Source of the DNA: an uncultured Bacteroides sp.
Lineage (GTDB): Bacteria > Bacteroidota > Bacteroidia > Bacteroidales > Bacteroidaceae
Direction of reading: 5' to 3'
Length of the DNA stretch: 64,000 bases
NCBI GenBank assembly: GCA_902492205.1
Contig: CABUKU010000001.1
Coordinates: forward strand, 449,581 to 513,580
A program made the translations under genes and the position numbers. The notes under the pieces were generated by a model. It saw nothing but the letters and a program-made list of their open reading frames with translations, ran no database searches and had not been told where the DNA came from. This document shows, piece after piece, positions 1-8,156 of the stretch; the stretch's first letter is position 1; each line of letters begins with the position of its first letter.

Positions 1-135
1 AATATTCTGATTTATTAGATGCTACTTATTGCTTGTATATAATAAAAATAATTCTATATTTTATATCTGATATGTTGAATTTATATAGTACATAATTATT
101 GTAATTGCGTTTATCTTATAATTAATAATTATTGT

Positions 136-1899
136 ATGTATAAATCCGAATGTTTTAATTATTGTATATATGTAGATATTCTTATATCAATACTTTTTGT
201 GGGTGGAATCTTCTTTATTCCAGCTTGCATGATGGAGCAATTTACAATGAATACATCGCTGTTTATCTCTGTAATGGTAGCTTCTCTCCTTTTATTTTCT
301 GTGAATAATGAAAATCTTTATAAGAATTTAGGTATACCTGAAATTATTATTTGTGTTTTAATTATTTGTTTCTCATTTAGAACTGATATTTCTCTAAATT
401 TTATTCGTGTAGAAGCTACTATACTATACATATATATTATTGTGAAATGTTATTATACAGATACTTATAATTATAATAATATTTATACGATGCTGGCGTT
501 GTTGTCTTTTGTCGTTTCTGTTTATGGAATATTACAATTGTTTTATTTGGTACCCTCATTTAATAGTATGTATAGCATAACAGGTCCTTTCGATAATCCG
601 GCAGGAATAGCTATGTTGCTTGCTGTTTTATTTCCATATTTATTTTATAACTATAATCGTTCACGGAATAGGGGAGTAAGAATCATGATGATTCTTGGAA
701 TGTGTATGGCAGTGACCTGTATTGTGTGTTCCGAATCCAGAACCGGAATAGTAGCATTACTTTTTACTGTTCTATTTATTTTTTATTCAAAGTGGAAACG
801 CTATGCTAAGATTTTGGTAAGTGCATTGACTGTCATTCTTTTTATATTGATGTATATGTATAAACCTCTGTCGGCAAACGGAAGACTGTTTATCAATTAT
901 AATTGTTGGAATATTCTTGGTAAACATTTCTGGTGGGGTAATGGGGTATATGGGTTCGACAGCCAATATATGCCACAACAAGCGGAATATTTCAAAAATC
1001 ATTCTGATAGTTTATGGGAAAGAGTGGCAGATAATGTAAATTTTCCGTTTAATGAGTTTATTGGTTGCGCAATAAACTGGGGAATCATTGGTCTTCTTGC
1101 CATTCTTTCGTTGATAGCCTGTGCCATCTTCTTTTCTATCAAATATAAAAAGGAAGATAAATGCTATGCACGGGCTTCTTTGGCAGCTTTCTTTATCTGT
1201 GCTTGTTTTTCTTATCCTTTATATTATCCGATTATGCGAGTGCTGCTTGTTATTTCTCTTTGCATTCTTTTATCAAAACCTTTCGTGTCGAAAAGAAAAT
1301 CATCTGGAAAGCTGCGTGTATTTCAGAAAAATATTACTGTTTTAGTTGCTGTCGGTCTGTTGATACTGTCTGCCTGGCAAATTCATCATGAATTGAAATG
1401 GAAGCAAGTGGCAGATATGGCTGTGAACGGGAATGAAGAATCAGCATTCCCTGAATATCGGAAGTTACATGGCAGCTTTTATTTTAAACATCATCCTTAT
1501 TTTTTATATAACTACGGTTTTGTTTTGCATGAATTAGGATTATATCAAAGAAGTTTGTCGGTTTTGCAGGATTGTGAGTTGTGTTTAAACAATTATGATG
1601 TACAAATATTGGAGGCTTCTAATTATGGAAAGAAAGGAGAGTATGTTAAAGCTGTGGAAAAATACATGCAAGCCCATTATATGATTCCTTGCAGGTTACT
1701 TCCCTTATATCGGATTATGAAAATATATGATAGGTTAAACGAAAAAGGTAAAGCGTGTGCCGTGGCATTAAAGGCAGATCAAATGCAGATAAAAGTATCT
1801 TCATACGAAGTGAATTATATGAAGACGGAAATAAAAAAATATTTGTCGAACTTTAAAATGAAGGAAGGAGGTGTCACTCATGGTATAGATAAGAATTAA
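136..1899 (+). CDS. O-antigen-ligase-like membrane protein with C-terminal TPR-like tail
   Basis: The 587-residue protein has about ten hydrophobic segments over residues 10-420, followed by a soluble helical tail (about 425-575) with TPR-like spacing. Around residue 150 it has GPFDNPAGIA, and near residue 200 SESRTGIVALL. Both are characteristic of the Wzy_C/O-antigen ligase family, which joins or polymerises glycans at the periplasmic face of the inner membrane. The ATG at 136 gives a start directly before the first hydrophobic segment. The gene ends 46 bp before the next gene on the same strand and may be co-transcribed with it. No glycosyltransferases are nearby, so the glycan it acts on is unknown. 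The region is clearly AT-rich compared with the PULs further on, which suggests transfer. Family assignment is fairly sure; role is inferred. Confidence 0.75.
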   Translation: MYKSECFNYCIYVDILISILFVGGIFFIPACMMEQFTMNTSLFISVMVASLLLFSVNNENLYKNLGIPEIIICVLIICFSFRTDISLNFIRVEATILYIYIIVKCYYTDTYNYNNIYTMLALLSFVVSVYGILQLFYLVPSFNSMYSITGPFDNPAGIAMLLAVLFPYLFYNYNRSRNRGVRIMMILGMCMAVTCIVCSESRTGIVALLFTVLFIFYSKWKRYAKILVSALTVILFILMYMYKPLSANGRLFINYNCWNILGKHFWWGNGVYGFDSQYMPQQAEYFKNHSDSLWERVADNVNFPFNEFIGCAINWGIIGLLAILSLIACAIFFSIKYKKEDKCYARASLAAFFICACFSYPLYYPIMRVLLVISLCILLSKPFVSKRKSSGKLRVFQKNITVLVAVGLLILSAWQIHHELKWKQVADMAVNGNEESAFPEYRKLHGSFYFKHHPYFLYNYGFVLHELGLYQRSLSVLQDCELCLNNYDVQILEASNYGKKGEYVKAVEKYMQAHYMIPCRLLPLYRIMKIYDRLNEKGKACAVALKADQMQIKVSSYEVNYMKTEIKKYLSNFKMKEGGVTHGIDKN

Positions 1900-1945
1900 T
1901 AGTAAAAAGAGATTTGCAGATTGACTTTAAATCAATGTAATTTTT

Positions 1946-3547
1946 ATGAAAAGAATTTTTGAACATATCAGATTAAATTATCAATTATTGATTATTTTTG
2001 TGTGTGGCATGATGGTGTATTCGTGTCAGGATGAAGAAATGGTGCAACCGCCTTCAGAGGGTAGTCTGCAGGTGTGTACACGTGTTACGAATACCGGAGA
2101 GCTTTTGGCAGCCAAACAGTATTATTTGACGCAGATGTCGGCTGTTCGGGCAACTGCTTTAAGCGATGACTCACTGGTGAATTATACACCATATATAAAT
2201 GGTGAGCCAAGTTGGGCGTTTTATGCTTCGTTGCAAAACGACAGTATTGTAGCGGTGGATGTGGATTTGACGGATAGAATATCTCAGGATTATCTTACTG
2301 CCGAAAATATTGCTGCTTATAAAAAGTATAAACAATTGAAATTCCGCCAGTCTTATACGCGCTATGTTTATACGAGAAATATCTTAACCGATGAGGAGGA
2401 CGGTTTTTTTATGACAATTGTACCTTCCGTAAATTATGTGAGAAATTCCAATAAACGTATCCGTTATAATACTTATTTGCGGAGAGATAATCAGTTGGAT
2501 GGCTATATTTTGTTTCATTCGTTGGATGGTAAGTTTGTAAATGGATGGGAATATACGAAAGGTCAGCTTACCGGGAAAATACTTCCGGCGAATAAAGTGG
2601 AGAAGACTGTACGCCGATTGAGATTATTCGCTTGTAGTGCTGATTATACTGTTGAATTAAAAATGGCTTCTCCATCTGTTATTCAATCAAGAGAAGGTGG
2701 CGGTGGTTGGGATATTGATGGTGGTTCTTTACCAGACGTTGTGATTACCCCGGGTGGCGGAGGTGGTTCAGATCCCGATCCTTTTCCTGATCCTTTCCCC
2801 GACCCTGATCCTGATCCTAATCCGGGCATAACAGATCCCGATGACGGTGACGATGGAGGATATGGTGGAGGCGGTGGAAGTGGTGGAGGTGGAACAACCA
2901 CTCCCGTATCACAGGCTAATTTCTCAAGTAGGATTCTTACAACCACTTTTTGTAATAATGTATTGAACAAATTGCAAGTGAATCCAAAAAATGTTAAATT
3001 GATTCTTAATGTAGAGAAGGCTACCGCTAATGCTGCCTATCTCAATGGAACTTTAACAGTATATAATAGATTCTTTAAAGTGGGATATACGCAAAATGAT
3101 ATGGAATCGATCATTTTTCATGAGATGGTTCATTATAAACAGGATATTGTTGATCATCTTGTGATCGAAAGAACAGCTGCAGGGGAAGTTATCCAACATG
3201 AATATATGGTTGAAACTACTCCATATGATGTTAATGAAAAAATAAATGCCTTTAATCAACTGATGGAGTCAAGAAATATTCCATTAGACGAAAGGGATAG
3301 GAATCTATATCAGCAAAGATTTTGGGATCAACAATGGAACGTACTTGTGAAACCAACAGTAAATGCATATGAAAATAAAATATTAAGACCTATGCGAGGT
3401 AATAAAGAATTTATTAAATCGGAAGTAGGCGCTTATCAATCTCAGTTGGATGAATATGGTAATAAAATGTCACATGGTTTGCAGGAAGCGACTTGGAATA
3501 ATTTGGAAGATTATCAAAATAAATGGAGAAAAATTAAAGATAAATAG
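1946..3547 (+). CDS. Surface lipoprotein with Gly/Asp-Pro linker and zincin (HEMVH) domain
   Basis: A 533-residue predicted lipoprotein: hydrophobic leader, then VYSC with C27 as the lipidated cysteine. Residues 30-245 form an N-terminal region I do not recognise. Residues about 250-325 are a low-complexity linker of Gly runs and repeated Asp-Pro pairs. The C-terminal domain carries H392-E-M-V-H396, the HExxH zinc-binding signature of metallopeptidases, in the context FHEMVHYKQ. A long helical tail follows to residue 533. The segment LPDVVIT just before the linker resembles a short motif I associate with linkers of exported modular Bacteroidota proteins; that is a weak recollection. The next gene starts 3 bp after this stop, so they form an operon. 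Peptidase activity is inferred from the motif alone. Confidence 0.7.
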   Translation: MKRIFEHIRLNYQLLIIFVCGMMVYSCQDEEMVQPPSEGSLQVCTRVTNTGELLAAKQYYLTQMSAVRATALSDDSLVNYTPYINGEPSWAFYASLQNDSIVAVDVDLTDRISQDYLTAENIAAYKKYKQLKFRQSYTRYVYTRNILTDEEDGFFMTIVPSVNYVRNSNKRIRYNTYLRRDNQLDGYILFHSLDGKFVNGWEYTKGQLTGKILPANKVEKTVRRLRLFACSADYTVELKMASPSVIQSREGGGGWDIDGGSLPDVVITPGGGGGSDPDPFPDPFPDPDPDPNPGITDPDDGDDGGYGGGGGSGGGGTTTPVSQANFSSRILTTTFCNNVLNKLQVNPKNVKLILNVEKATANAAYLNGTLTVYNRFFKVGYTQNDMESIIFHEMVHYKQDIVDHLVIERTAAGEVIQHEYMVETTPYDVNEKINAFNQLMESRNIPLDERDRNLYQQRFWDQQWNVLVKPTVNAYENKILRPMRGNKEFIKSEVGAYQSQLDEYGNKMSHGLQEATWNNLEDYQNKWRKIKDK

Positions 3548-3550
3548 ATT

Positions 3551-4126
3551 ATGAAAAAGATTATTTTAATATTCAGTATTCTTGTATGTTGTGGTTGTAT
3601 ATCAGCTCAACAACCTGAAAATTATTTTAGTTTATTTTTGGAATTAGTGAAACATAATGGAATTATAGATTCCAAGTCTTATTTCAAAGCCACTTTGAAA
3701 AGTCGTAGTGAACTAACTTTATTTGTGTTTTCTGATAGATTTCCTTCTGATATCACTCCTCTTAGTATTTTTACAATTGAGACAGAATTAAATAATGGAA
3801 AAATAAAAGAAACTTATCAATATCCATTTTTTGCACATTACTATGAAGAAAAAATTATTGTGATACCTCCAAAATCTTCTATTATTGTAGAATTCCCACT
3901 TTTTACGGAGAAGGCAGAAACTGGGAAAGGGCAAGTACCCGGTTTCTTTGCACTTACTTTAGACAATACCAAAAAGTATAAAAGGGTAAGGATTAAACTT
4001 TACAACTTATATTATGGTAATAAAGCTAAAAGTAAGAATGAAATGCCAATTGGTGGAATCATTCCTCTAATAACTTCGAATTGGGTTGATATCAGTAATG
4101 AAGATATATCTAAGGCTTTTGAATGA
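3551..4126 (+). CDS. Secreted protein of unknown family, tandem paralogue 1
   Basis: A 191-residue protein with a clear signal peptide ending near ISAQQ. The leader contains VCCGC, so it could be lipidated, unlike its downstream paralogue. The mature part is beta-rich. It shares long blocks with the product of 4211-4759, for example FSLxLELVKHN, IETELNNG, YPFFAH and a C-terminal ITSNWV...SNEDISKAF. It starts 3 bp after the zincin lipoprotein gene, so translation is probably coupled. I do not recognise the family. Because it is small, exported and encoded directly behind a putative protease, an inhibitor or immunity role is possible, but this is inference only. Confidence 0.75.
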   Translation: MKKIILIFSILVCCGCISAQQPENYFSLFLELVKHNGIIDSKSYFKATLKSRSELTLFVFSDRFPSDITPLSIFTIETELNNGKIKETYQYPFFAHYYEEKIIVIPPKSSIIVEFPLFTEKAETGKGQVPGFFALTLDNTKKYKRVRIKLYNLYYGNKAKSKNEMPIGGIIPLITSNWVDISNEDISKAFE

Positions 4127-4160
4127 GTTATGTAATCATTAAGTTAAAAATATAGGAATT

Positions 4161-4190
4161 GCCGGTTACTATTGTTTTGGTAACCGGCTC
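4161..4190 (+). terminator. Stem-loop between tandem paralogues
   Basis: GCCGGTTAC (4161-4169) and GTAACCGGC (4180-4188) form a perfect 9-bp stem with a 10-nt loop. The following bases are only moderately T-rich, so it may be a partial terminator or attenuator after the first paralogue. Confidence 0.55.
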
Positions 4191-4210
4191 CTATTAAGTT
4201 TGCTATATTT

Positions 4211-4759
4211 ATGAAAAAGATTATTTTAATATTTAGTATTCTTGTGTATGTCAGCTATATATCAGCTCAACAACAAGAGGATTACTTTAGTTTATCTTTG
4301 GAATTAGTGAAACATAATGATGTCATAGATGCTGAGTCTTATTTTCAAGCTACTTTGAAAAATAATAATGAAAAACCTTATTTTGTAGCTTGGAGTAGAA
4401 CTAATCCTTATGCTGGTACTTTTTTGATTGAAACAGAACTGAATAATGGCGAAATTCTTAAAACTAATGAATATCCATTCTTTGCTCATTGCTATACAAA
4501 ACAGATTTTATGGATACAACCTAAATCATCTATTGTCATTGATTTTCCTCTTTCTGGGCTTAATGAAGTTCCCTGCTTCTTTGCACCGACTTTAGAAAGA
4601 ACTAAACAATATAAAAGAATACGTATTAAGCTTTTAAAACTACGATATGGGGCTAAACGTGAAAGCCGAGATCAAATGCCTATAATTGGAGCTGTTGATT
4701 TAATAACTTCCAATTGGGTTAATTTGAGTAATGAAGATATTTCTAAGGCTTTTAAATAA
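4211..4759 (+). CDS. Secreted protein of unknown family, tandem paralogue 2
   Basis: A 182-residue exported protein, paralogous to the product of 3551-4126. The first 35 or so bases of the two coding sequences are nearly identical, and the proteins agree over their whole length with small gaps. The signal peptide here lacks the cysteines of the first copy (LVYVSYISAQQ), so this copy should be cleaved by signal peptidase I and be soluble. It lies 84 bp after the first copy, with a stem-loop between. The duplication has clearly diverged, most in the middle third. Function unknown. Confidence 0.75.
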   Translation: MKKIILIFSILVYVSYISAQQQEDYFSLSLELVKHNDVIDAESYFQATLKNNNEKPYFVAWSRTNPYAGTFLIETELNNGEILKTNEYPFFAHCYTKQILWIQPKSSIVIDFPLSGLNEVPCFFAPTLERTKQYKRIRIKLLKLRYGAKRESRDQMPIIGAVDLITSNWVNLSNEDISKAFK

Positions 4760-4793
4760 ACTTTTGTAATCACAACGTTGAAAAATTAATAAT

Positions 4794-4826
4794 AACCGGT
4801 TGCTAAATTAATAACAACCGGTTTTA
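4794..4826 (+). terminator. Rho-independent terminator
   Basis: AACCGGTTG (4794-4802) and CAACCGGTT (4815-4823) form a perfect 9-bp stem with a 12-nt loop, followed by a short T-run. It closes the zincin/paralogue operon and separates it from the transglutaminase-like gene. Confidence 0.7.
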
Positions 4827-4847
4827 TTAATACAATTTATTTAATCT

Positions 4848-6722
4848 ATGAATATTAAATTATATGCCGTTTTATTTGGGATATGTATAATAAATGCGGC
4901 TTGCCATCAGTATAATGATGAATTAAAGCAAGCTTTGGAATTAAGTGGTGATAACAGAGTAGAACTTGAAAAGGTTCTGTCCCATTATTCTGCAGAACAG
5001 AAAGACTCTCTACATTTAAAAGCCGCAATTTTTCTTATTGAAAATATGCCCGGACATTATACTCTTGACAATGAGTTCCTTTTTAAATATCGGCAATCTA
5101 TGGATTCGCTTTATCCTCATATGTCGAAAGTTATTAAGGATGTGATCTATACCATCCCGCAACATGATGATATGTTTAAAGGGAATGTCCATAAAGTTGA
5201 AGATTTAAAAATAATGCGTGCAGATTATTTAATTCATCATATTGATAATGCTATTAATATGTGGCAAAGTTGTCCATGGTTACAATCGGTTTCATTTCAA
5301 GATTTCTGCGAATATTTATTGCCATATAGATTGGGAGATGAACCATTATCTGAGATAGACTCTACACAATATTTGTGGAAACAAGTTTATCGTGATATGA
5401 ATTATTACAATTACACCCCTTTATTGTTGGAAGATGTGAAGTCTTTTCAAAGGAATATTATAGGCACTAACGATAATGTTTATTTTCAGAATCTTCAAAC
5501 TCCATTATTGAAATCTCCTATCTACACATTAGAATGTTTGGATATGTGTTTTTATGATGTAATAGGATTCAGATATTCGGGAATTCCATCTACCATTGAT
5601 TTTATTCCCAATTGGTCTTCACGCAATGGTCGTCATTATTGGCGTACAATTATAGATCCATCGTGTTTGCAGGATAATTTTAGTGAAACTCTTAATCCTA
5701 GAACAGGTAAAGTGTATAGGATGACTTATTCTCACAATCTTATTCCTATTTCAAATGGAGTAGATTCCATTCCTGAGCTTTTTCAAAATCCATTTTATAA
5801 AGATGTAACCGGTAAATATCTGAAAACAGCTGAAATTACTGTCAGATGTGATGCTCAATTATCCTATAATCCGGAATATTTATATTTGGCAATTTTCAAT
5901 GATTTGGAATGGAAACCTATAACATGGGCTAAAAATAAAGGAGGAAAAGCTATATTTGAATCAATCGGGCGTAATATAGTGTATCTTCCGCTTTATTATA
6001 AAGGTAAACAAGAACTATGTGCGGGGTATCCTTTTAAAGTTGATTTAAAAGGCAATCTTATAAATCTGATACCGGATCAAAAACATACGATCATTTTGAA
6101 TATAAATCGAAAGTATCCTTTGACGTATTCTAAAATACATTGGACTAAAAGTCTGAACGGGTGTTATATTGAGGCATCTAATAATGTAGACTTTTCTCAT
6201 TCAGATACTATGGGGGTGATAAATATTCCTAATGCCTCTTTGAATTGGACTTCTTTTCCTATAGAAACTGATAAATCCTAGAGATATTGGAGGATAAGCA
6301 AAAAAGATCGTCCTATAGGCTTAGCCGAAGTTGAATTTTATGACAAGTTAGGCAAAGAACTCTTTGGAGAACCGCTTTCTTCGGGTAAGGGAAATTTTAA
6401 TAAAAATGCCTTTGATAAAGATGAACTTACCTTCTGTAATTATAATTCTTGGCTTGGAGTCGATTTCAAAAATAAGGTTTCATTAAAGAGTTTTTGTTAT
6501 CTTCCAAGAACAGATGGAAATGGGATCATCTCCGGTAATATTTATGAATTATATTATTTTGATATGAGTGGTTGGGTTTCGTTGGGAAAGCAACGTGCAA
6601 ATGGACAAAATATTATATTTGATAATGTACCTTCGGGGGCTTTATATTGGTTGAGGAATTTAACGAAAGGTAGAGAAGAAAGGATATTTACTTATGAAAA
6701 CGGATGTATTGTGTTTTGGTAG
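4848..6722 (+). pseudogene. Transglutaminase-like lipoprotein, interrupted by an in-frame TAG
   Basis: The open frame 4848-6281 encodes 477 residues and stops at TAG (6279-6281). The same frame then runs on for 146 sense codons to a TAG at 6720-6722, with ordinary coding character and no frameshift, so the intact product would be about 624 residues. The N-terminus has a lipobox (NAAC, C19). The centre resembles the transglutaminase core: Cys (C230 or C234), then RYSGIPSTIDFIPNW and GRHYW with H263. The part beyond the stop begins RYWRI and looks like a discoidin-type carbohydrate-binding domain, so the truncated product would keep the catalytic region but lose the C-terminal domain. A single base change explains the stop. 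A sequencing error is the main alternative. Confidence 0.7.
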
Positions 6723-6792
6723 CGGGGGGAGACTTTTGGATTATAAAATAAATAAATTCTTATATTATTATGTTGGGTTATACTAATTTGAT

Positions 6793-6800
6793 TAATTTTG
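6793..6800 (+). promoter_or_regulatory. Bacteroides-type -7 box
   Basis: TAATTTTG matches the Bacteroides primary sigma -7 consensus TAnnTTTG and lies 22 bp before the ATG at 6822. No convincing TTTG -33 element is seen at the usual spacing. Confidence 0.4.
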
Positions 6801-6821
6801 AACGATTATATTGTCAATCTA

Positions 6822-8099
6822 ATGAAGAATTCTATGAAACGTTTCATGTTGTTAACTGTTCTTTGTTGTTTAGTATTAGGGATATTTGCTCAAACAGCAA
6901 AAGAAGAAATTGCTGCCGATATTCATCGTTCGGCAAGTAACTATTATGCTTATCCTGCACCGACAGCAGCGCCAACTGCACCGCCAAAAGGATATGAGCC
7001 TTTCTATTTGAGCCATTATGCACGTCATGGTTCCCGTTTTCTTATTAATCCGAAAGATTATGAGAAACCTTTGGAGATTATGCGTGAAGCGGAAAAGAAC
7101 GGCGTACTTACTCCACTGGGCAAACAAGTTTTGGGAGTACTCGACAGCATTGCCGGAATGGCTGTAAAAAGATATGGTGAACTGACTCCGTTGGGTGCAC
7201 GTCAGCATAGAGGCATTGCCGAAAGAATGTATAAAAACTATCCGGGAGTATTTAAGGGGGAAGCTGCAATAGACGCACGTTCCACAGTGGTTATCCGTTG
7301 TATCCTTTCCATGACTTCGGAATGTTTGCAACTGCAATCAATGAATCCGAAACTAAAAGTGAAGAATGATGCCAGTTACCATGACATGAACTACATGAGT
7401 TACGGAGATGAACAGTTTGACAGTATGCGTAAATCGGACGAAGTGCTGGCGGCAAAGCGCGAATATCAAAAGAAACATCGCCATCCCGAACGCCTGATGA
7501 ATGCTCTTTTCAATAATGCGGATTATGTGAAATGGAAGATAGACGGTGGTAAGCTGATGAGCTATTTGTTTAAGTTGGCATCCAATATGCAGAGCCACGA
7601 CACGGGTTTAGACCTGTACCCTATCTTTACTGAGGAAGAGTGCTATGACTTGTGGTCTATTGAAAACTATGGCTGGTATCTGGGCTTCGGTCCGTCTCCG
7701 CTAACTAAAGGGAAAATGCCTTATGTGGAAGCAAATCTGTTGAAGAATATATTGGATACGGCAGATACTTGTATTGTGAAGAAAGATAACAGTGCAACTT
7801 TGCGCTTCGGACATGAAGTTTGTGTAATGCCTTTAGCCTGCTTATTGGAGTTAGGCGATTGCGGTTATCAAACTAATGATGCGGAAAAGGTAGCCGACAC
7901 ATGGCGTAACTATAAAATATTCCCAATGGCAAGTAACATCCAGTTTGTTTTCTTCCGTAAAAAAGGAAGCGATGACATCTTGGTAAAAGTCATGCTGAAC
8001 GAACATGAAATGACGCTGCCTGTAAAGAGTGATGTGGCTCCATATTATCATTGGAAAGATGTGGAAACCTATTATCGGAATAAGTTGGCAGCTTTCTAA
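6822..8099 (+). CDS. Secreted histidine-type phosphatase (histidine acid phosphatase superfamily, branch 2)
   Basis: A protein of about 425 residues with an N-terminal signal peptide (hydrophobic run ending GIFAQ). SHYARHGSR near residue 64-72 contains the RHGxR signature, with H69 as the expected phosphohistidine nucleophile. GHEVCVMPL (H331-E332) fits the second catalytic His/acid pair. This arrangement and length are close to Bacteroides multiple inositol polyphosphate phosphatase-like enzymes, but the canonical HAE tripeptide is not exact, so the substrate could be phytate or another phosphomonoester. An in-frame TTG lies at 6798, but ATG 6822 (or 6834) gives a better signal peptide. It converges with the permease gene across a shared terminator. 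Confidence 0.8.
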   Translation: MKNSMKRFMLLTVLCCLVLGIFAQTAKEEIAADIHRSASNYYAYPAPTAAPTAPPKGYEPFYLSHYARHGSRFLINPKDYEKPLEIMREAEKNGVLTPLGKQVLGVLDSIAGMAVKRYGELTPLGARQHRGIAERMYKNYPGVFKGEAAIDARSTVVIRCILSMTSECLQLQSMNPKLKVKNDASYHDMNYMSYGDEQFDSMRKSDEVLAAKREYQKKHRHPERLMNALFNNADYVKWKIDGGKLMSYLFKLASNMQSHDTGLDLYPIFTEEECYDLWSIENYGWYLGFGPSPLTKGKMPYVEANLLKNILDTADTCIVKKDNSATLRFGHEVCVMPLACLLELGDCGYQTNDAEKVADTWRNYKIFPMASNIQFVFFRKKGSDDILVKVMLNEHEMTLPVKSDVAPYYHWKDVETYYRNKLAAF

Positions 8100-8114
8100 T
8101 ACGGCTAAGTAAGA

Positions 8115-8156
8115 TAAAAACGGCGGATTAATCATTTAGTCCGCCGTTCTTTTTTA
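8115..8156. terminator. Bidirectional terminator between convergent genes
   Basis: AACGGCGGA (8119-8127) pairs perfectly with TCCGCCGTT (8140-8148). It is flanked by an A-run on the left and a T-run on the right, so it can end transcription from both the phosphatase gene and the convergent permease gene, whose stop codon lies in the T-run. Confidence 0.85.

Noticed and set aside
2695..2905. Frameshifted or mis-assembled repeat in the Gly/Asp-Pro region
   Set aside because: The frame is continuous and such linkers are common in exported lipoproteins.
6279..6281. Recoded TAG (for example pyrrolysine or programmed read-through)
   Set aside because: No pyrrolysine machinery is visible and Bacteroides is not known to use it; a simple nonsense mutation or sequence error explains it.
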